NCBI GenBank assembly: GCA_030035585.1
Contig: CM057472.1
Location: 85,805,601-85,869,600 of the forward strand
Origin: Dugong dugon
Taxonomy: Eukaryota > Chordata > Mammalia > Sirenia > Dugongidae
Length of the DNA stretch: 64,000 bases
Direction: 5' to 3'
Positions 32,801 through 43,400 of the stretch are shown piece by piece. The position numbers and the translations under genes are program-made. The stretch's first letter is position 1. Each line of letters starts with the position of its first letter. The notes under the pieces were generated by a model that worked only from the letters and a program-made list of their open reading frames with translations, searched no databases and was not told the origin of the DNA.

Positions 32801-35800
32801 ACAACAACAACATGTCCATACTCTGGAATACTGTATAACAGTTATAGTATGTCCATACTCTGGAATACTGTATAAACTTAAAATCATGATTTTGAAGAGG
32901 GTTAAATGATACGGAAATATGCCCATTATACATTAAATGAAAAAAGAACCTAAGTAACTATGTACTATATATATTGTATCAATTACTGATATAATACAGA
33001 AAAAATGAGAAAGAAATTATAACCCTGGTAAGAGGATTGTACGTAGTTATCATTTTCTTCCCTATAGAGTACTTGTAGGTATGCAATGGAAGTATAATTT
33101 ATATAAAGTGAAAAACACAGATTTTGAAGTATACAGTTTAATCAATTTCGACAAATGCACACACCTATGTAACCCATAGCTCTTTAAAGATAAAGAACAT
33201 TTCTAGCTCCCCAGAAAGTTCCCTTGGGCCCCTTCTCATTCAGTTTGCCTGGAAGCAAACATTGTTCTGATTTCTATCACCATAAACTAGTAAATGGAAT
33301 CATTACAAAACTTTTTTTTCTTTTTTTAGTAAGCGTTATTTTTAAAAACAAGGCTGGATGCTTGAACTGTTTAACGGTCAAGTTAGGAGATTTAACTCTC
33401 TTTGGGAAGTTTCCCTGAATCAAAGACCCAGAAAGATTTTTCACCACTGAGAGGTGAAATGGATAGGAAGAAGGAATGGATATAAAATATCCATAAATAA
33501 AATAAATATCCATAAATAAAACATTTAAGAGGAGAAGGAAATTGCTTCAAGGAATAAGCTAAAAAAAACAAAAAAAGATGTCTTTTGGACATCTGGGAAT
33601 ATGGAAGAGTAGGAAGCTCCAGGAATCAGTCCCTCCAATGAAACAACTATTGAACTGGCAGGAACTGTCTGAATCAACTACTTTGGACCTGGAGTCTAGT
33701 CAAACACTTGCAGCATCCAGGGGAGAGACTGATGAAGACACTGGTAAATTTTGGTGAATTTCACTGTTTAGCATAGTAGCTGCCATCCCCCACCCCCTCA
33801 AAAAGTTAAGCATAGAACTACCATATGATCCAGCAATTCCACTCCTAGGTGTATACCCAAAAGACTTGAAAGCAGGGACTCAAACAGATACTTGTACACC
33901 AATGTTCACTGCAGCATTATTCACGATAGTCAAAAGCTACAAACAACCCAAGTGTTCATCAATAGATAAATGGATAAACAAAATGTAGTACATACATACA
34001 ATGGAATATTATTCAGCCATAAAGAGAAATGAAATTCTAATACATGCTACAACACTGAACCTTGAAAACACTGTACTAAGTGGAATAAGCCAGACACAAA
34101 AAGATTGTATGATTCTACTTATATGAGGTATCTAGAACAGACAAATTCATAGAGGCAGAAAGTAGATTAGTGGTTACTAGGGGTTGTAGGGGGAGGGAGA
34201 ATGAGGAGTTATTGTTTAATAGGAACAGAGTTTCCATTTGGGATGAAGAAAAAGTTCTGGACATAGATAATGGTGATGGATACACAACATTGTGAATGCA
34301 CTTAATGCCACTGAATGGTTAAATTTTATGTATGTTTTACCATAATCATAATTTTCAAAAGCCATCTTTCTAGTTTTTCTCAGGGCCAGCAAGCCATAGA
34401 GACCTCCCCATGCTGCACATAAGGATTCCTTCTTTCAAGGGACCCTTTCAAAAAGCTTTGTCAAGACCTAACCAGCCCGCTTTCTACCACACACTGCTCC
34501 TCACCCAGGACCTCTGGCCTTCGCGTGGAGATCCGCAGGCTCTCAGTGGGGATGGGGACAAGCTGAAGCAGTACTCGAGCCAGCTGCTTCCCAAGGTGGC
34601 CACCTCCAATGATGCCCACATTAAGCTTCTCACAGGCGACAGGTGATCCAGTTGAGACACATTCAGAGGTTTGATTCTCATGTAATGATTGTCTGGAGAA
34701 TGAACAGTCACATTTATAAATACATGCACACCCTGTAGCTCTTCTTGAGTATTCTAACGTTCTCTGCTTTAACCTCCTCATAAGGTATTCTGTTATATGC
34801 CATTTTCCCAGCATCCTAGGGAATGAAATGCTTTTCTGGTGAGGTTTTCAGAAACTGAAGCACACCCTCTCAAGGGATCAAAACTTGTTTAAAACATTTG
34901 TAAATGAACGTTTATTGTGACATGTATTATGCATTTCCCTACCTTCTTAAACACAAGATCTGAATGTTTAATAATTTAACTCAGGACCATTAGTATGAAC
35001 AGCCATTGTTATATATCATACTAAAATGTAGGACACATTGTTGGCCAGTTCCTTCATGTTTTGTTTTCTGTGCAGACAGCTGTCCGTTTTCATTGCTGTC
35101 AAGATGAGCACACACCTCTCCTACTATACACCTACTCTTTCTGGTTTGCTATTTCAGTTCTGCACAGACTCAGAAACCAGATAGCTTTGCTTTTGAAGAA
35201 CATCATGATTTATTACAGTAAATGGTTTATGAGAGAAAACAGACCTGAGAAACTCAGGGTGAAGGTCTGGAGACCACTCATTCCAGGGGTGCATTTACTG
35301 TTGGTTCTGGATGTGTTTCCTTGGCCCAGAATTAACAAAGTCTGACCTCTGAATACAAGCACATTATTTTATATTGTTGTAAGACAAACTTATGTTTGTT
35401 CTGTATTTCTATAAAAATTAGAGTCTTAAAGCTCTGGCGTTTCCTTAAAAGCATCACAAGCCACATTCTATTTAAGGCTTCTCTCCTGGTTGAAAGGAGA
35501 GACTTTTCTCTCAGTGTCTGATCCTTCCAAATACGAAATGCCTCCTGGAAGTTTCATATACTGGTTTCTCACCACTCATCTTGGGTGTAACAAATAGGTT
35601 TATGCATCCTTCTCAGTCAGGGAATCAGCAAACTCACCGAGCAGGCTGCCTTCCTGGGTATATGCTGTTATCGATAGCATATTAAATTCAGATCTGGTCC
35701 CATCATCCAAGAATCAATCTAATTTCAGAGAAAAGTAATCTGAGAAATAGAGTGAGGAGGTGGCTTATACTTTAGGAGTGACCCAGTTACTTGTACAGAG

Positions 35801-36412
35801 ATACCAGAAGCCAGCAAATCAATATTCCTGGTCTCAAACAAGTCAACTAATCATAGGACCCCCTCAGATCCCAGGTGGCTTTCCTGTGAGGGAGCATTTC
35901 ATTATGAGTACAGCCCCAAAAGAAAGAACCAATCCCATTTTCAGCAGTAGCCAGGAATGGCTAATCATTAGCAGCTGTGGAAGACAAGCTGGTGGTTCCA
36001 GTGAATGGATCGATCATTTTATCAGTCCACCCACTGCATGGAAATCACCACTAATCCATGGCTTTTTTATGTAACCACAGCCAAGGACTCTGGTATGGAG
36101 TCTTCTGGTTCCTTCAGATCAAAACTGATTGTGGTTAGAAGAGGTAGGAAGACACTCCATCTGCCAAAGTTATCCTCCAAAATAAAAAGGTTAAGTCATT
36201 TGGATTCTCTGAAATAAGATTCTTCTCCAGCTGCCTAACCTTGGAGACCTAGGTTACCTCAAAATACGGAATAGCTTGCAGAAGAAGGTTGCATGGGCAC
36301 AGGCCTCGATCATCAGTCCCCGAGAACGGCCCTGCAAAAACAGCCAGGTATGCTCTTCCTCTGGAATTCCATACTCAAACTGCAGAGTCTGAAGGTCCTC
36401 TAGCATGTCCAT
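23700..36412 (-). CDS. NOXRED1: NOXRED1, NADP-dependent oxidoreductase domain-containing 1 (complete, 6 coding exons)
   Basis: The coding exons on minus, in order, are 36412-36258, 34692-34505, 30760-30580, 29929-29778, 28950-28728 and 23874-23700, giving 357 residues against about 359 in human. A Rossmann fold begins in exon 2: [18 protein letters not shown] holds the GxGxxG dinucleotide motif, followed by ISTRRPE, typical of NADP-type folds related to pyrroline-5-carboxylate reductase. Exon 3 continues the fold ([16 protein letters not shown]). The substrate is unknown. The start [20 protein letters not shown] follows an acceptor-like CTCTGCAG at 36430, suggesting an upstream non-coding exon. 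All borders are GT-AG and keep frame. Introns 1 and 2 carry a 120-bp inverted repeat around exon 2. Confidence 0.96.
24395..25590 (+). mobile_element. Old L1 (L1M-type) 3' part
   Basis: Plus-strand ORF2 remnants (ACAGATTGGAAAGGAAGATA, CATACCAGTAATGAATAC) are followed by an L1M-like 3' region (CATATGACCCAGCAACCACA). It ends near AATGTTTAATAAAA. It lies in NOXRED1 intron 5. Confidence 0.7.
25650..26330. mobile_element. Probable old L1 3'-UTR remnant
   Basis: Segments such as TTCCCACAGTCTGGATTT and CTTGATCAGATTCAGGTTCA resemble mammalian L1M 3' UTRs. It is highly diverged and the exact family is uncertain. Confidence 0.4.
26418..27940 (+). mobile_element. Old L1 3' part, interrupted by an AfroSINE
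   Basis: Plus-strand ORF2 end (AAATAAACCCATACATTTAT) through a 3' UTR containing AATTCCACTCCTAGGTATAT and TGAGTGAAATAAGCCAGACA. It ends in an A-rich tail near 27940. Confidence 0.75.
27377..27543 (-). mobile_element. AfroSINE
   Basis: A minus-strand complete copy inserted in the L1, with tail AACCAAACCAAACCC and head inverse GCGCCACCAGGGCCCC. Confidence 0.92.
28410..28640. mobile_element. MER5A-like hAT element
   Basis: GCAGTGGTTCTCAAAATTTA and AAGAATCACCTGGG begin the element. It resumes after an insert with AAATGTAGATTCTGATTCAG. This is the classic mammalian MER5A sequence. Confidence 0.65.
28456..28550 (+). mobile_element. Truncated retrocopy of a MaLR-type LTR end
   Basis: A 95-bp segment matches the 3' end of the LTR at 4463-5130 (CTGAATTCAGACTTCTAGCC, AATAAA, TTTGTTAAAG). 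It ends in an A-rich tail and is flanked by CACCTGGG at 28448-28455 and 28551-28558. Confidence 0.6.
28728..28950 (-). CDS. NOXRED1: NOXRED1 exon 5
   Basis: The acceptor is GATGTATAG and the donor AGAAG|GTAAGG, giving 223 bp. It encodes [20 protein letters not shown] through [10 protein letters not shown]. Confidence 0.95.
29357..29547 (-). mobile_element. AfroSINE, long form
   Basis: A minus-strand copy with the extra middle segment (GGCCGTAATCTTTATGAGAG). It lies between NOXRED1 exons 4 and 5. Confidence 0.9.
29778..29929 (-). CDS. NOXRED1: NOXRED1 exon 4
   Basis: The acceptor is ACTTCCAG and the donor GCTG|GTAATG, giving 152 bp. It encodes [16 protein letters not shown] and ATCPYSPA. The phases match exons 3 and 5. 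Confidence 0.95.
30155..30209 (-). mobile_element. RTE/AfroSINE 3' tail fragment
   Basis: Only the terminal about 45 bp (GTTGCTGTCAACTCAATTTC) are present. Confidence 0.5.
30580..30760 (-). CDS. NOXRED1: NOXRED1 exon 3
   Basis: The acceptor is TCTCCCAG and the donor CCCAG|GTATCT, giving 181 bp. It encodes [20 protein letters not shown] through [19 protein letters not shown], the second half of the Rossmann fold. Confidence 0.96.
31085..31245 (+). mobile_element. MIR element
   Basis: TTATCATGTGCCAGACAATG, ATCCTCACAAGAACCTTAGG and TGACTTGCCCAAAGTTACAC match MIR core sequence in order. Confidence 0.75.
31934..32092 (+). mobile_element. AfroSINE
   Basis: A plus-strand complete copy from GGAGCCTGGTGGCACAGTG to GGAATCGACTGAATGGCAAT. 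A separate tail fragment lies at about 31830-31870. Confidence 0.9.
32110..32596 (+). mobile_element. Old L1 3' fragment
   Basis: Plus-strand L1 3' sequence (ATTTCACTCCTAGGTATTTA, GTTCATAGCAGCTTTATTTG). It is interrupted at about 32596 by the chimeric insert; L1-like sequence resumes near 32815. Confidence 0.65.
32597..32716 (+). repeat. Copy B of the NOXRED1 intron-1 segment (inverted repeat arm)
   Basis: 120 bp matching the reverse complement of 36128-36247 with three mismatches. It lies in NOXRED1 intron 2 and joins an RTE 3' tail on its right with a CAAT overlap at the junction. Confidence 0.92.
32717..32815 (+). mobile_element. RTE 3' tail fused to copy B
   Basis: TGTGAGGGTGGTGCAGGATC through CACCTAACAACAACAAC is the last about 100 bp of the RTE LINE in plus orientation. 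Confidence 0.85.
33800..34365 (+). mobile_element. Old L1 3' fragment
   Basis: ACTACCATATGATCCAGCAA, GTACATACATACAATGGAAT and TGGAATAAGCCAGACACAAA are L1 3'-UTR landmarks. It ends 140 bp before NOXRED1 exon 2. Confidence 0.7.
34505..34692 (-). CDS. NOXRED1: NOXRED1 exon 2 (Rossmann motif)
   Basis: The acceptor is ATTCTCCAG and the donor CCTGG|GTGAGG, giving 188 bp (not a multiple of three). It encodes [10 protein letters not shown], then [20 protein letters not shown] and ISTRRPEVL. Skipping it would shift the frame and remove the nucleotide-binding loop. Confidence 0.96.
34693..36127. other. NOXRED1 intron 1, unique part
   Basis: No confident repeat was recognised apart from the inverted-repeat arm at its exon-1 end. 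Open frames here show no splice support or known domain. Confidence 0.5.
36128..36247 (-). repeat. Copy A of the 120-bp inverted repeat, next to the exon 1 donor
   Basis: It starts at intron position +11 after the NOXRED1 exon 1 donor and reads in gene sense on minus. It is the likely source of copy B. Confidence 0.92.
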
Positions 36413-36429
36413 TTCCAAGTGACCATCTC
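36258..36429 (-). CDS. NOXRED1: NOXRED1 first coding exon
   Basis: The CDS starts at 36412 (second in-frame Met at 36406) and ends with AG before GTAACC, giving 51 codons plus two bases. The exon probably begins at 36429 after CTGCAG. It encodes the N-terminal segment up to [12 protein letters not shown]. Confidence 0.9.
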
Positions 36430-37216
36430 CTGCAGAGACAGATAACCAGTTTGGCCCTGTTATGGGAGAAGAGAGTGTCTACAAAGCAGGGTGTATATGT
36501 GTTGGTGCGTGTGTGCCCAGGTCAAAAGCACTCATGATGGTGGGCTTCAGCACCTCTCTCCTCCTAGATTCTGAGTCTGGAGATCTAATCCACTTCTCTG
36601 CATGAGTGTGGGTCCTGGAGGATTTCTAAATCACTGCCCATGAACCCAGGAATGCAATGGGTTCCTGTAAAACCTGAACAGCAATCCAAAGTAATGTTCT
36701 TCCACACAGGCTGCAGGTGTTGATTTGACCAGATGAATTTACATCAGCAATGGGCTTCACAGGTGCTCTTGGGCCAGGACTTTCTCCCCTCCATTCCCTC
36801 ACAAGTTTTAGAAATAGGATTGACCAATTAAATGACATTTCAAAGAAGTTCTTCCCTTTCATTAAACTCTAGGTTCTCTACGGAGTAGAAAACAGCCCAA
36901 ACTAAACATCACTGGTGCCCTGTGTAGGACAGGAATATCTAGATTTTGGAAAGTAAACACAGATGTATGAACCCATTTACATCTCACCTCCCAAATGGAG
37001 AAGATCAGCTCTATTCCCCAGTGCTTATGGTCCTGGAGGTAAGAACTGCATTTCCAAGGAGAATTACCCAAGAAAGTTGTCATTGTGACTCCTTAGCTAC
37101 CAGATTACTTCAGCTTTTGAATCTTAAAGGGGCCAGCCCCACCTAGAGGTTTTCCCATCCTGCAACAGAGGACACAAATTCCTTTCACTACGTCTAGTAC
37201 AACCAAGGGAGTGTGT
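36430..37216. other. Region 5' of NOXRED1 coding sequence
   Basis: A non-coding first exon and promoter of NOXRED1 probably lie between here and about 39.4 kb. I could not place them; no CpG island is visible. Confidence 0.4.
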
Positions 37217-37379
37217 TGTTGTTGTTGTTAGGTGCCGTCAAGTCCATTCAGACTCACTGTGACCCTAAAAGGACAGAGTAGAACTGCCCCATAGAGTTTT
37301 CAAGGAGCGGCTGGTGGATTCGAACTGTTGACTTTTTGGTTAGCAGCCGAGCTCTTAACCACTGTGCCACCAGAGCTCC
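37217..37379 (-). mobile_element. AfroSINE
   Basis: A minus-strand copy with a TTGTTGTTGTTAGGTGCCGT tail and head inverse CACTGTGCCACCAGAGCTCC. Confidence 0.92.
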
Positions 37380-38416
37380 AAGGGAGTATGGGACCCTCCT
37401 TTTCCCAACAGAATGTTCTGGATTTCTAGATTTTTTTGCAGATTGGAGTATCATACAGATCTTAGCACTATTCAGGGAGTTAATTTTCCAACCCTTTCTT
37501 TCTTTAAGAGATCAATGATATCCAAAACCCTAATCTATCTTATAGCAATGGTCAGATTTAAGGTAGAATTCAAAGCTACTCAAATCTCTAATCCCTTTTA
37601 TAGGAGGGCTGTATGTCACACTCAATCTCTTTAAAAGCAAAGACTTGAAGTGAGGAGCATGGAAGTTCTCCTCAAGTCTAAGACACACTTCCTTATGCCA
37701 AAACAGTGTGTAGGTCTTCCTAATGTTGCAAGTGATATTCCCTGCTCCGGAGGAAACAGGAGCTCAAAACCTCCCAGGTCAGCATAACCAATGTAGCACC
37801 CAATAACTTATATAAAGATGGATACTAGGCTTACCCTTCATTTGTACCTTCTCAAAGATAGAATTCAGTTGTTGTGGCTTAGCCTGAACTACATTTTCAG
37901 AATTCTCTTCCCCATATGTTTCTGGTTAGTATGGGCCACAAGAGATATTTTTGTGCCAGATTTGGAGCATGGAAGTGAAACAGCAGCCATTTTGTGGTTA
38001 TGCCTGCAAGGTCAGGGGCAGGCACTTTTGTAGTTCACATACTTTGTCACTTATCTGCTCACTACCTTGTTGGCTTGGGGTATCACCTGGGCCTGCAACT
38101 GCTACACCTTCCCTTGGGTCCTCCTTCAGCTTCTCACACTTCTAGGCAGGTGTGTGTTTACCTTTGTGACAAAGGGCACCAGCTTCTTCTGCAGGACACC
38201 TGCAAGTTGGAAGTAATGTGAGCTGATAGATCCCAGTACATCTTCGTGGGTTCCAGCTGGTCCTTAGTCTTCCTCACTTTACATCCATCTTCACTTCCTG
38301 ACTGCCTGCCCTGTGGACTTCGAGCTCCACCATCAGACATGAAGACAACTTTACAGATTGTTTAACCAATTCCCATACTTAAGTAAGATCATATCCCTGT
38401 AACAAATCTCACATAC
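37380..38416. other. Unassigned sequence, possibly old repeats
   Basis: The stretch at about 37870-38340 has the feel of an ancient interspersed repeat, but I cannot name it. No gene is supported. Confidence 0.35.
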
Positions 38417-38426
38417 AGATTAGATA

Positions 38427-38602
38427 CCAAAAAAAAACCAAACCCATTGCTGTCAAGTTGATTCCAACTCATAGCGACCCTATAGGACAGGGCAGAACTG
38501 CCCCACAAGGCTGAAATCTTTATGGAAGCAGACTGCCGCATCTTCCATGGAGAAAGATGATTAGCAGCCAAGAACTTAACCACTGCACCACCGGGGCTCT
38601 TT
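38427..38602 (-). mobile_element. AfroSINE, long form with deletion
   Basis: A minus-strand copy flanked by AGATTAGATA at 38417-38426 and 38603-38612. Part of the head region is lost near CCATGGAGAAAGATG. Confidence 0.88.
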
Positions 38603-38845
38603 AGATTAGATATATATGTATATATACTCCTAGTGCTTCTCCTATCTGAAAGAGCCCTAATACACTAATTAGAAAAGTTACCATTGTTTGGAAATCAGTA
38701 ACTTTAGCACAATTCAGCAAATTAAACTAGTTTCTTTAACAGCAAGAGAGTCAGGAAAGAAACCAAATATGAGATTTACCTGAAACTGCAAAGGGGATTG
38801 CAAAATGAAGGAGCAAAAGATGAAGTGTAATCCCCTTAAAGAAGG

Positions 38846-39055
38846 ATTTTTTCAACCTCAGCACTACTGACATTTTGACCTGGATAGTTCTTGTTGTGGG
38901 GATTGCCCTTATACTATATTTAGCAGCATCCCCAGCCTCTACCCACTAGATGCCAGTAGCACTACCTAGCTGTGACAACCAAGAGTGTCTCCGAACACTG
39001 CCAGATGTCTCTGGTGGGGAGGGGGTGCAAAGTCACCCCCAGCTGAAAACCACAC
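38846..39055. mobile_element. MER20-like hAT element
   Basis: TTTCAACCTCAGCACTACTG, AGCAGCATCCCCAGCCTCTA and CACTAGATGCCAGTAGCAC match the MER20 family in order. Confidence 0.7.
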
Positions 39056-39159
39056 TGCCTTAAAGCATGCTGGGTACCTCGATATCAGCATCTCCTCTTT
39101 TCCTACCACTTCACCCATTCCACACAGCCAAAGGATCACAGAAGTCTACAAGTTTAGAA

Positions 39160-39302
39160 ATTACCATGCTCTTATATTACAGATTAAGATGATGAGTCCA
39201 GAGAAGTAAAAGGGCTCACCCAGGATCACATAGCTTGTTAGTGATACAGCTGGAACTAGAAGCCAGGTGTTTTGTCTCCCAGCTCAGTGCTCTTTCCATT
39301 AG
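39160..39302 (+). mobile_element. MIR element
   Basis: TACAGATTAAGATGATGAGT, GGCTCACCCAGGATCACATA and CAGTGCTCTTTCCATTAGCC follow the MIR order. Confidence 0.7.
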
Positions 39303-39439
39303 CCACACTGTCCTGCTTTCCCACAAGCACCATTACTCCTTAACCTGACATGTGTTGACAGGCTGCTGAATACGGACACTGAAGTAGACTTCTTGTTGTC
39401 CCATTGTTCTACACAAAAAACCTGGGAGGAAAAGAGATG

Positions 39440-40430
39440 GCACCAAGAAGGAAAGAGTTTTATTAGGAGTCTCGGCATGTCCAGGAAACCCAGTTCAGTC
39501 ACAGAGAAGGGAAGCTAATATTGGTACAGGGCAAAAAGTCAGCATTACAGAATATCTTGTCAAAAACCAAACATGAAAACAAAACCTCCATCTTAATATC
39601 CTGAAGGTCAGACATGTAGCCCAGGTGAAACTTCGGGAGGCACCTGGTGAAATAATGAGATTCTGCATAAAGGGAGAGTTCTCCAGCACTGCTGAATCCA
39701 AGCTCCATATAAGGTTGTGGGTCTGGGGTGGGAGAGGTAGAGGAAAAGGCAGTTGGTCTCATCACCTACTCAAGGTCATCTCAGTGTATAGGTGAGAAAG
39801 GAACCATATGTTTTTCATTAGGGGGTAGGCTGGGACAGCAGAGGTGCACTGACTGTAGAAACACAATGTATGGGCCATCTTTGTCATAATGAGGAGGACT
39901 ATGTGCAGTGTGGTGCAAGTTGGTCTCCAGCAAGTCCTGGGCAACACTGGCTCCTTCCTGAGGCCCCTGGATACCACCATTTTAGAGCAGAACTGCCAAT
40001 GTCCAGCATCAAGTCCAGGGTCACAACTAGCTGAGAAAAATGGAGTGGCCACCCTATGATGCCCGGTACCTGTCACTTTAGGAGACCTCCTTTCTGGAGT
40101 AAGACACTTTTCCCAGACCAAGAGAGATCTTGCCCAATATGGGCCCAATCTAGAATTTGCTCCCTCCTTCACATGAGCACCAGGTGGAGAGAGTCTTTCT
40201 CAGGAACAATCAAAGCTTTTGATCTTGGCCCCTAGATAATGGCCCTTGGACTTCAGGTCAGTCTGAACCTGTCTGTGCCCAGGTATGGGTTTTTGTCCCA
40301 AGAATATTAGGCACTGTCTGTTGATGATGGGCCCAAGCGAGGTGATGCGGTGACTCTCCCAAAGAGCTCTCTCTTCTTTCACAGTCAGAAAAGGAAGAAA
40401 TGAGGCCAGTTTCAGGGTAGCTAATGCCAC
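39440..40430 (-). other. VIPAS39: VIPAS39 3' UTR
   Basis: Sense-strand sequence from the stop at 40431 to the poly(A) signal. The 136-codon open frame at 39762-40172 lies within it and shows no known domain, so it is treated as UTR. Confidence 0.6.
39459..39464 (-). terminator. VIPAS39: VIPAS39 polyadenylation signal
   Basis: AATAAA on minus, 967 bp after the stop. With the 21-bp coding part it implies a terminal exon from 40451 to about 39440. Confidence 0.65.
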
Positions 40431-40451
40431 TTAATTCTTCCATCGAATATG
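40431..40451 (-). CDS. VIPAS39: VIPAS39 terminal coding piece (HIRWKN stop)
   Basis: Seven codons including TAA, after acceptor TTTCCACAG. The conserved C terminus IRWKN confirms it despite the short length. Confidence 0.93.
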   Translation of the reverse strand, partial: HIRWKN

Positions 40452-43400
40452 CTGTGGAAAGTGCAAAGGGGTGTCAGTTTTCACTGATCTTTACAGAGAG
40501 GTGGACGGAATACAACTTAAAAAGGCTCACAGCTAGGTAATGTATGAAAGGAGGTTAAGAAAATGGTTTTTAATGTGTGTAGGGGGGTGTCATTTATTTA
40601 AAAATGTATTAAACACCTATTCAGTATCTTACAAGCCTGATTTAGGGCTTTCCCCCCGACCCCAGTTCTGCTCTCCTTAGGACCAAACTTAACTAGCTTT
40701 AGATGACCCCAGGGTAGGTCTCAGAATACCTAATAGGGAACTAAGCTTCATATTAACCAAGGGCTCAGCTCTTTCATGCTATGAACCAGCTGAGCTCCCT
40801 AAATAGCTAAAGTCTATTTCACCCACTTATTTCCAGCAGGTAGGTCATATTCATTCAAAGGAGACTATAGTCGACAGTTTGAAACGGTAACATTTGCTTT
40901 TATACTTCCAATAGTTAGCCCCTCCTACCTGCTAGGTTTAACAATTATCTAAGCTTTACAGTTTAGTCTCAGCTGGAGGCCTCCAGATTACCCTTAAATC
41001 ATTCCACATCTCAAGAGTAATTTCTGCTGTTCAAAGCAGTGATTTGACCCTTGGGCCACAGGACAGTTTATACCCATGTGGCTCAGCTAACTGCAACACC
41101 ATCCAGGCCCTGGAAAATACACTTGATACTACTCTGTGAACTGTCTCCTGAGACTGATGGAGGGAGAAGCTGTAGCTACTCACCAAGTTGTTGAGAGTGG
41201 CATCGATCTTCTCCTCCTCTGCAGATCCTTTATCTACCTTACTCCTGTATGCTGCCAACTGCTGACGATCCTTCAGGTCCCGGCAGGTCTGTTCACCAAA
41301 ACAAACAATACCAAACCTTCAATCGGCCTTCTCTACGAGGGGCTTTTTCTTTTTGTCACTACCATTTTCACCAAGGTCCCAGGGAAGGCCGAGAAACTAC
41401 AGTGGGATGACAGTGGGGTCAAGCACCCACAGATCTTCATGTTGGAGACAAATCAGTAGAACTTATTTGGCTTTATTCAGTTCTACAAATTCTCTAAGTG
41501 TGACAAATCTATAAAAGCAGAGAGAAACCATTCAAAGGGCTGAAAGAATAATTCTAGTATACTGGTCTCCAAACTAACTCTTGCCAGATCATTTTGTCTG
41601 TTAAATCAGAATTTATGGAAGCACCTCAGGATCTAGGACAGAGGATATAGTAATCCGCTACTCTCTACTGAGGGTCTAACTCAGGGTCTCATCTCCTGGG
41701 GACTCACATCAATGACGACATCATGGCACTTGAACTTAGTGGCCAAGTTCAACTTTATGTCTACGTCTTCCACCAGATTGATATACTCCTGTAATATCTG
41801 TGGGAAGAGGTACTCTTGATTAATGATTCCCAGGCCCATAAAACACAGAGCTCTAAAGGCAGAAAAAAATTCTGAAGGCAAAAGAGGTCAGTATCCAACA
41901 TCTACAATTCCATTCATCAACCAAACCTTTCTCAGATCAAGATGCAATTAAAAAGTAGACAAAGGACTTGAATAGGTATTTTTCCCACGCAGATATACAA
42001 ATAGCCAATAAGCACATAAAAAGGTGCTCAAAGTCAGTAGTCATTAGAGAAATGCAAATCAAAACCACAACAAGATACCACTTCACACCCACTAGGATGG
42101 CTATTAAAAGAAAATAACAAGTGTTGGCAAGAATGTGGAGAAACTGGAACTCTGGTGTATTGCTGATGTGAATGTAAAATGGTACAGCTGTTGTAGAAAC
42201 AGTTTGGTGGTTCCCAAAAAGTTAAACATACAACTGCAATATGACCCAGCAATTCCACTCCTAGAGACCCAAGAGACCTGAAAACAGGGACTCAAACAGA
42301 TACTTGTAATGAATGTTCACTGCAGCATTATTCACAATAGCCAAAAGGTAGAAGCAATCCAAGTGTCCATTAACAGATGAAAGAATAAACAAAAAGTGGT
42401 ATATCCATACAATGGGATATTATTCAGACATAAAGGAAAAATGAAGTTCTGATACATGCTACAGCATAAACAAACCTTGAAAACACTTTGCTGAGTGAAA
42501 AAAGCCAGACATAAAAGGACAAATATTGTATGATCCCACTTATAAGAAATACCTAGGATACGCAAATGCAAAGAGACAAAAGTTTATTAGTGGTTGCCAG
42601 GGGCTGGGGTAACAGGCTTATGGGGCATTATTGCTTAAGGGGTACTGAGTTTGAGGTGATGAAAAACTTGAAAATAGACAGGGGTGATGATTACACAACA
42701 TGAATGTAACTAATGTCACTGAGCTGCACACTTAAAAATGGCATTTTTTTTGTTATATATATATTTTACCATAATAAAAATTAAAAAAAAATAAATAGAT
42801 GCAATGGGAAATGAGGTGGACCCTATGCAGTACTATGGAGTGACAGAAGAGATGCACACATTCCTCCTTATCCTATAGCCAGATATCCATGCCAGCAATG
42901 GGAATGCTCTAGAGCTGATCCAGTGCCACACTCATAGCTCCTCTGTGTCCTTTCTCAGTGAGTGCTCCTTTTGTATCATTTAAACAGTACATCAGTATTC
43001 CACATAGGCTAAATACAGAAGATGCTCCTTGGAGAGGGCAGTTTGGGATTACCTCTAAAGGGCAGAGCAGAACTTCCTTCCCTCCCTGGTCTTTTCTATC
43101 TCAAGGCCCAGCGCACCCATTATGTTGCCTTTGAGTGAAAACCAGAACAGGTCAGGTCTCCCATCACTGACTGGTAAGAGGCTAAAAGTCAGGGTCTCCT
43201 ACAGTATCCTACCCCCACCTCTCTTTAGGAGCCATTACCTGGACAGGGGCACTGTTCTTGTGCAAAATTTCCACAACCCGATGGAAGCCAATGGGTGCTC
43301 TCTTCTTGGTGTAGCCTAGCCAGTTCTGAAAAAGGAACACGGGGCAGCAGTAACTAGGCAAGATATATTCAACAAACTCAGAAGTAGTCACCCTGTGTTT

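Noticed and set aside
38158-38340. Minus open frame MSDGGARSPQGRQSG... as a gene or pseudogene
   Set aside because: No recognised homology and it lies in what looks like an old repeat; support is insufficient.
39762-40172. 136-codon open frame in the sense strand of the VIPAS39 3' UTR
   Set aside because: No domain, no start context worth noting, and it follows the true stop of VIPAS39.
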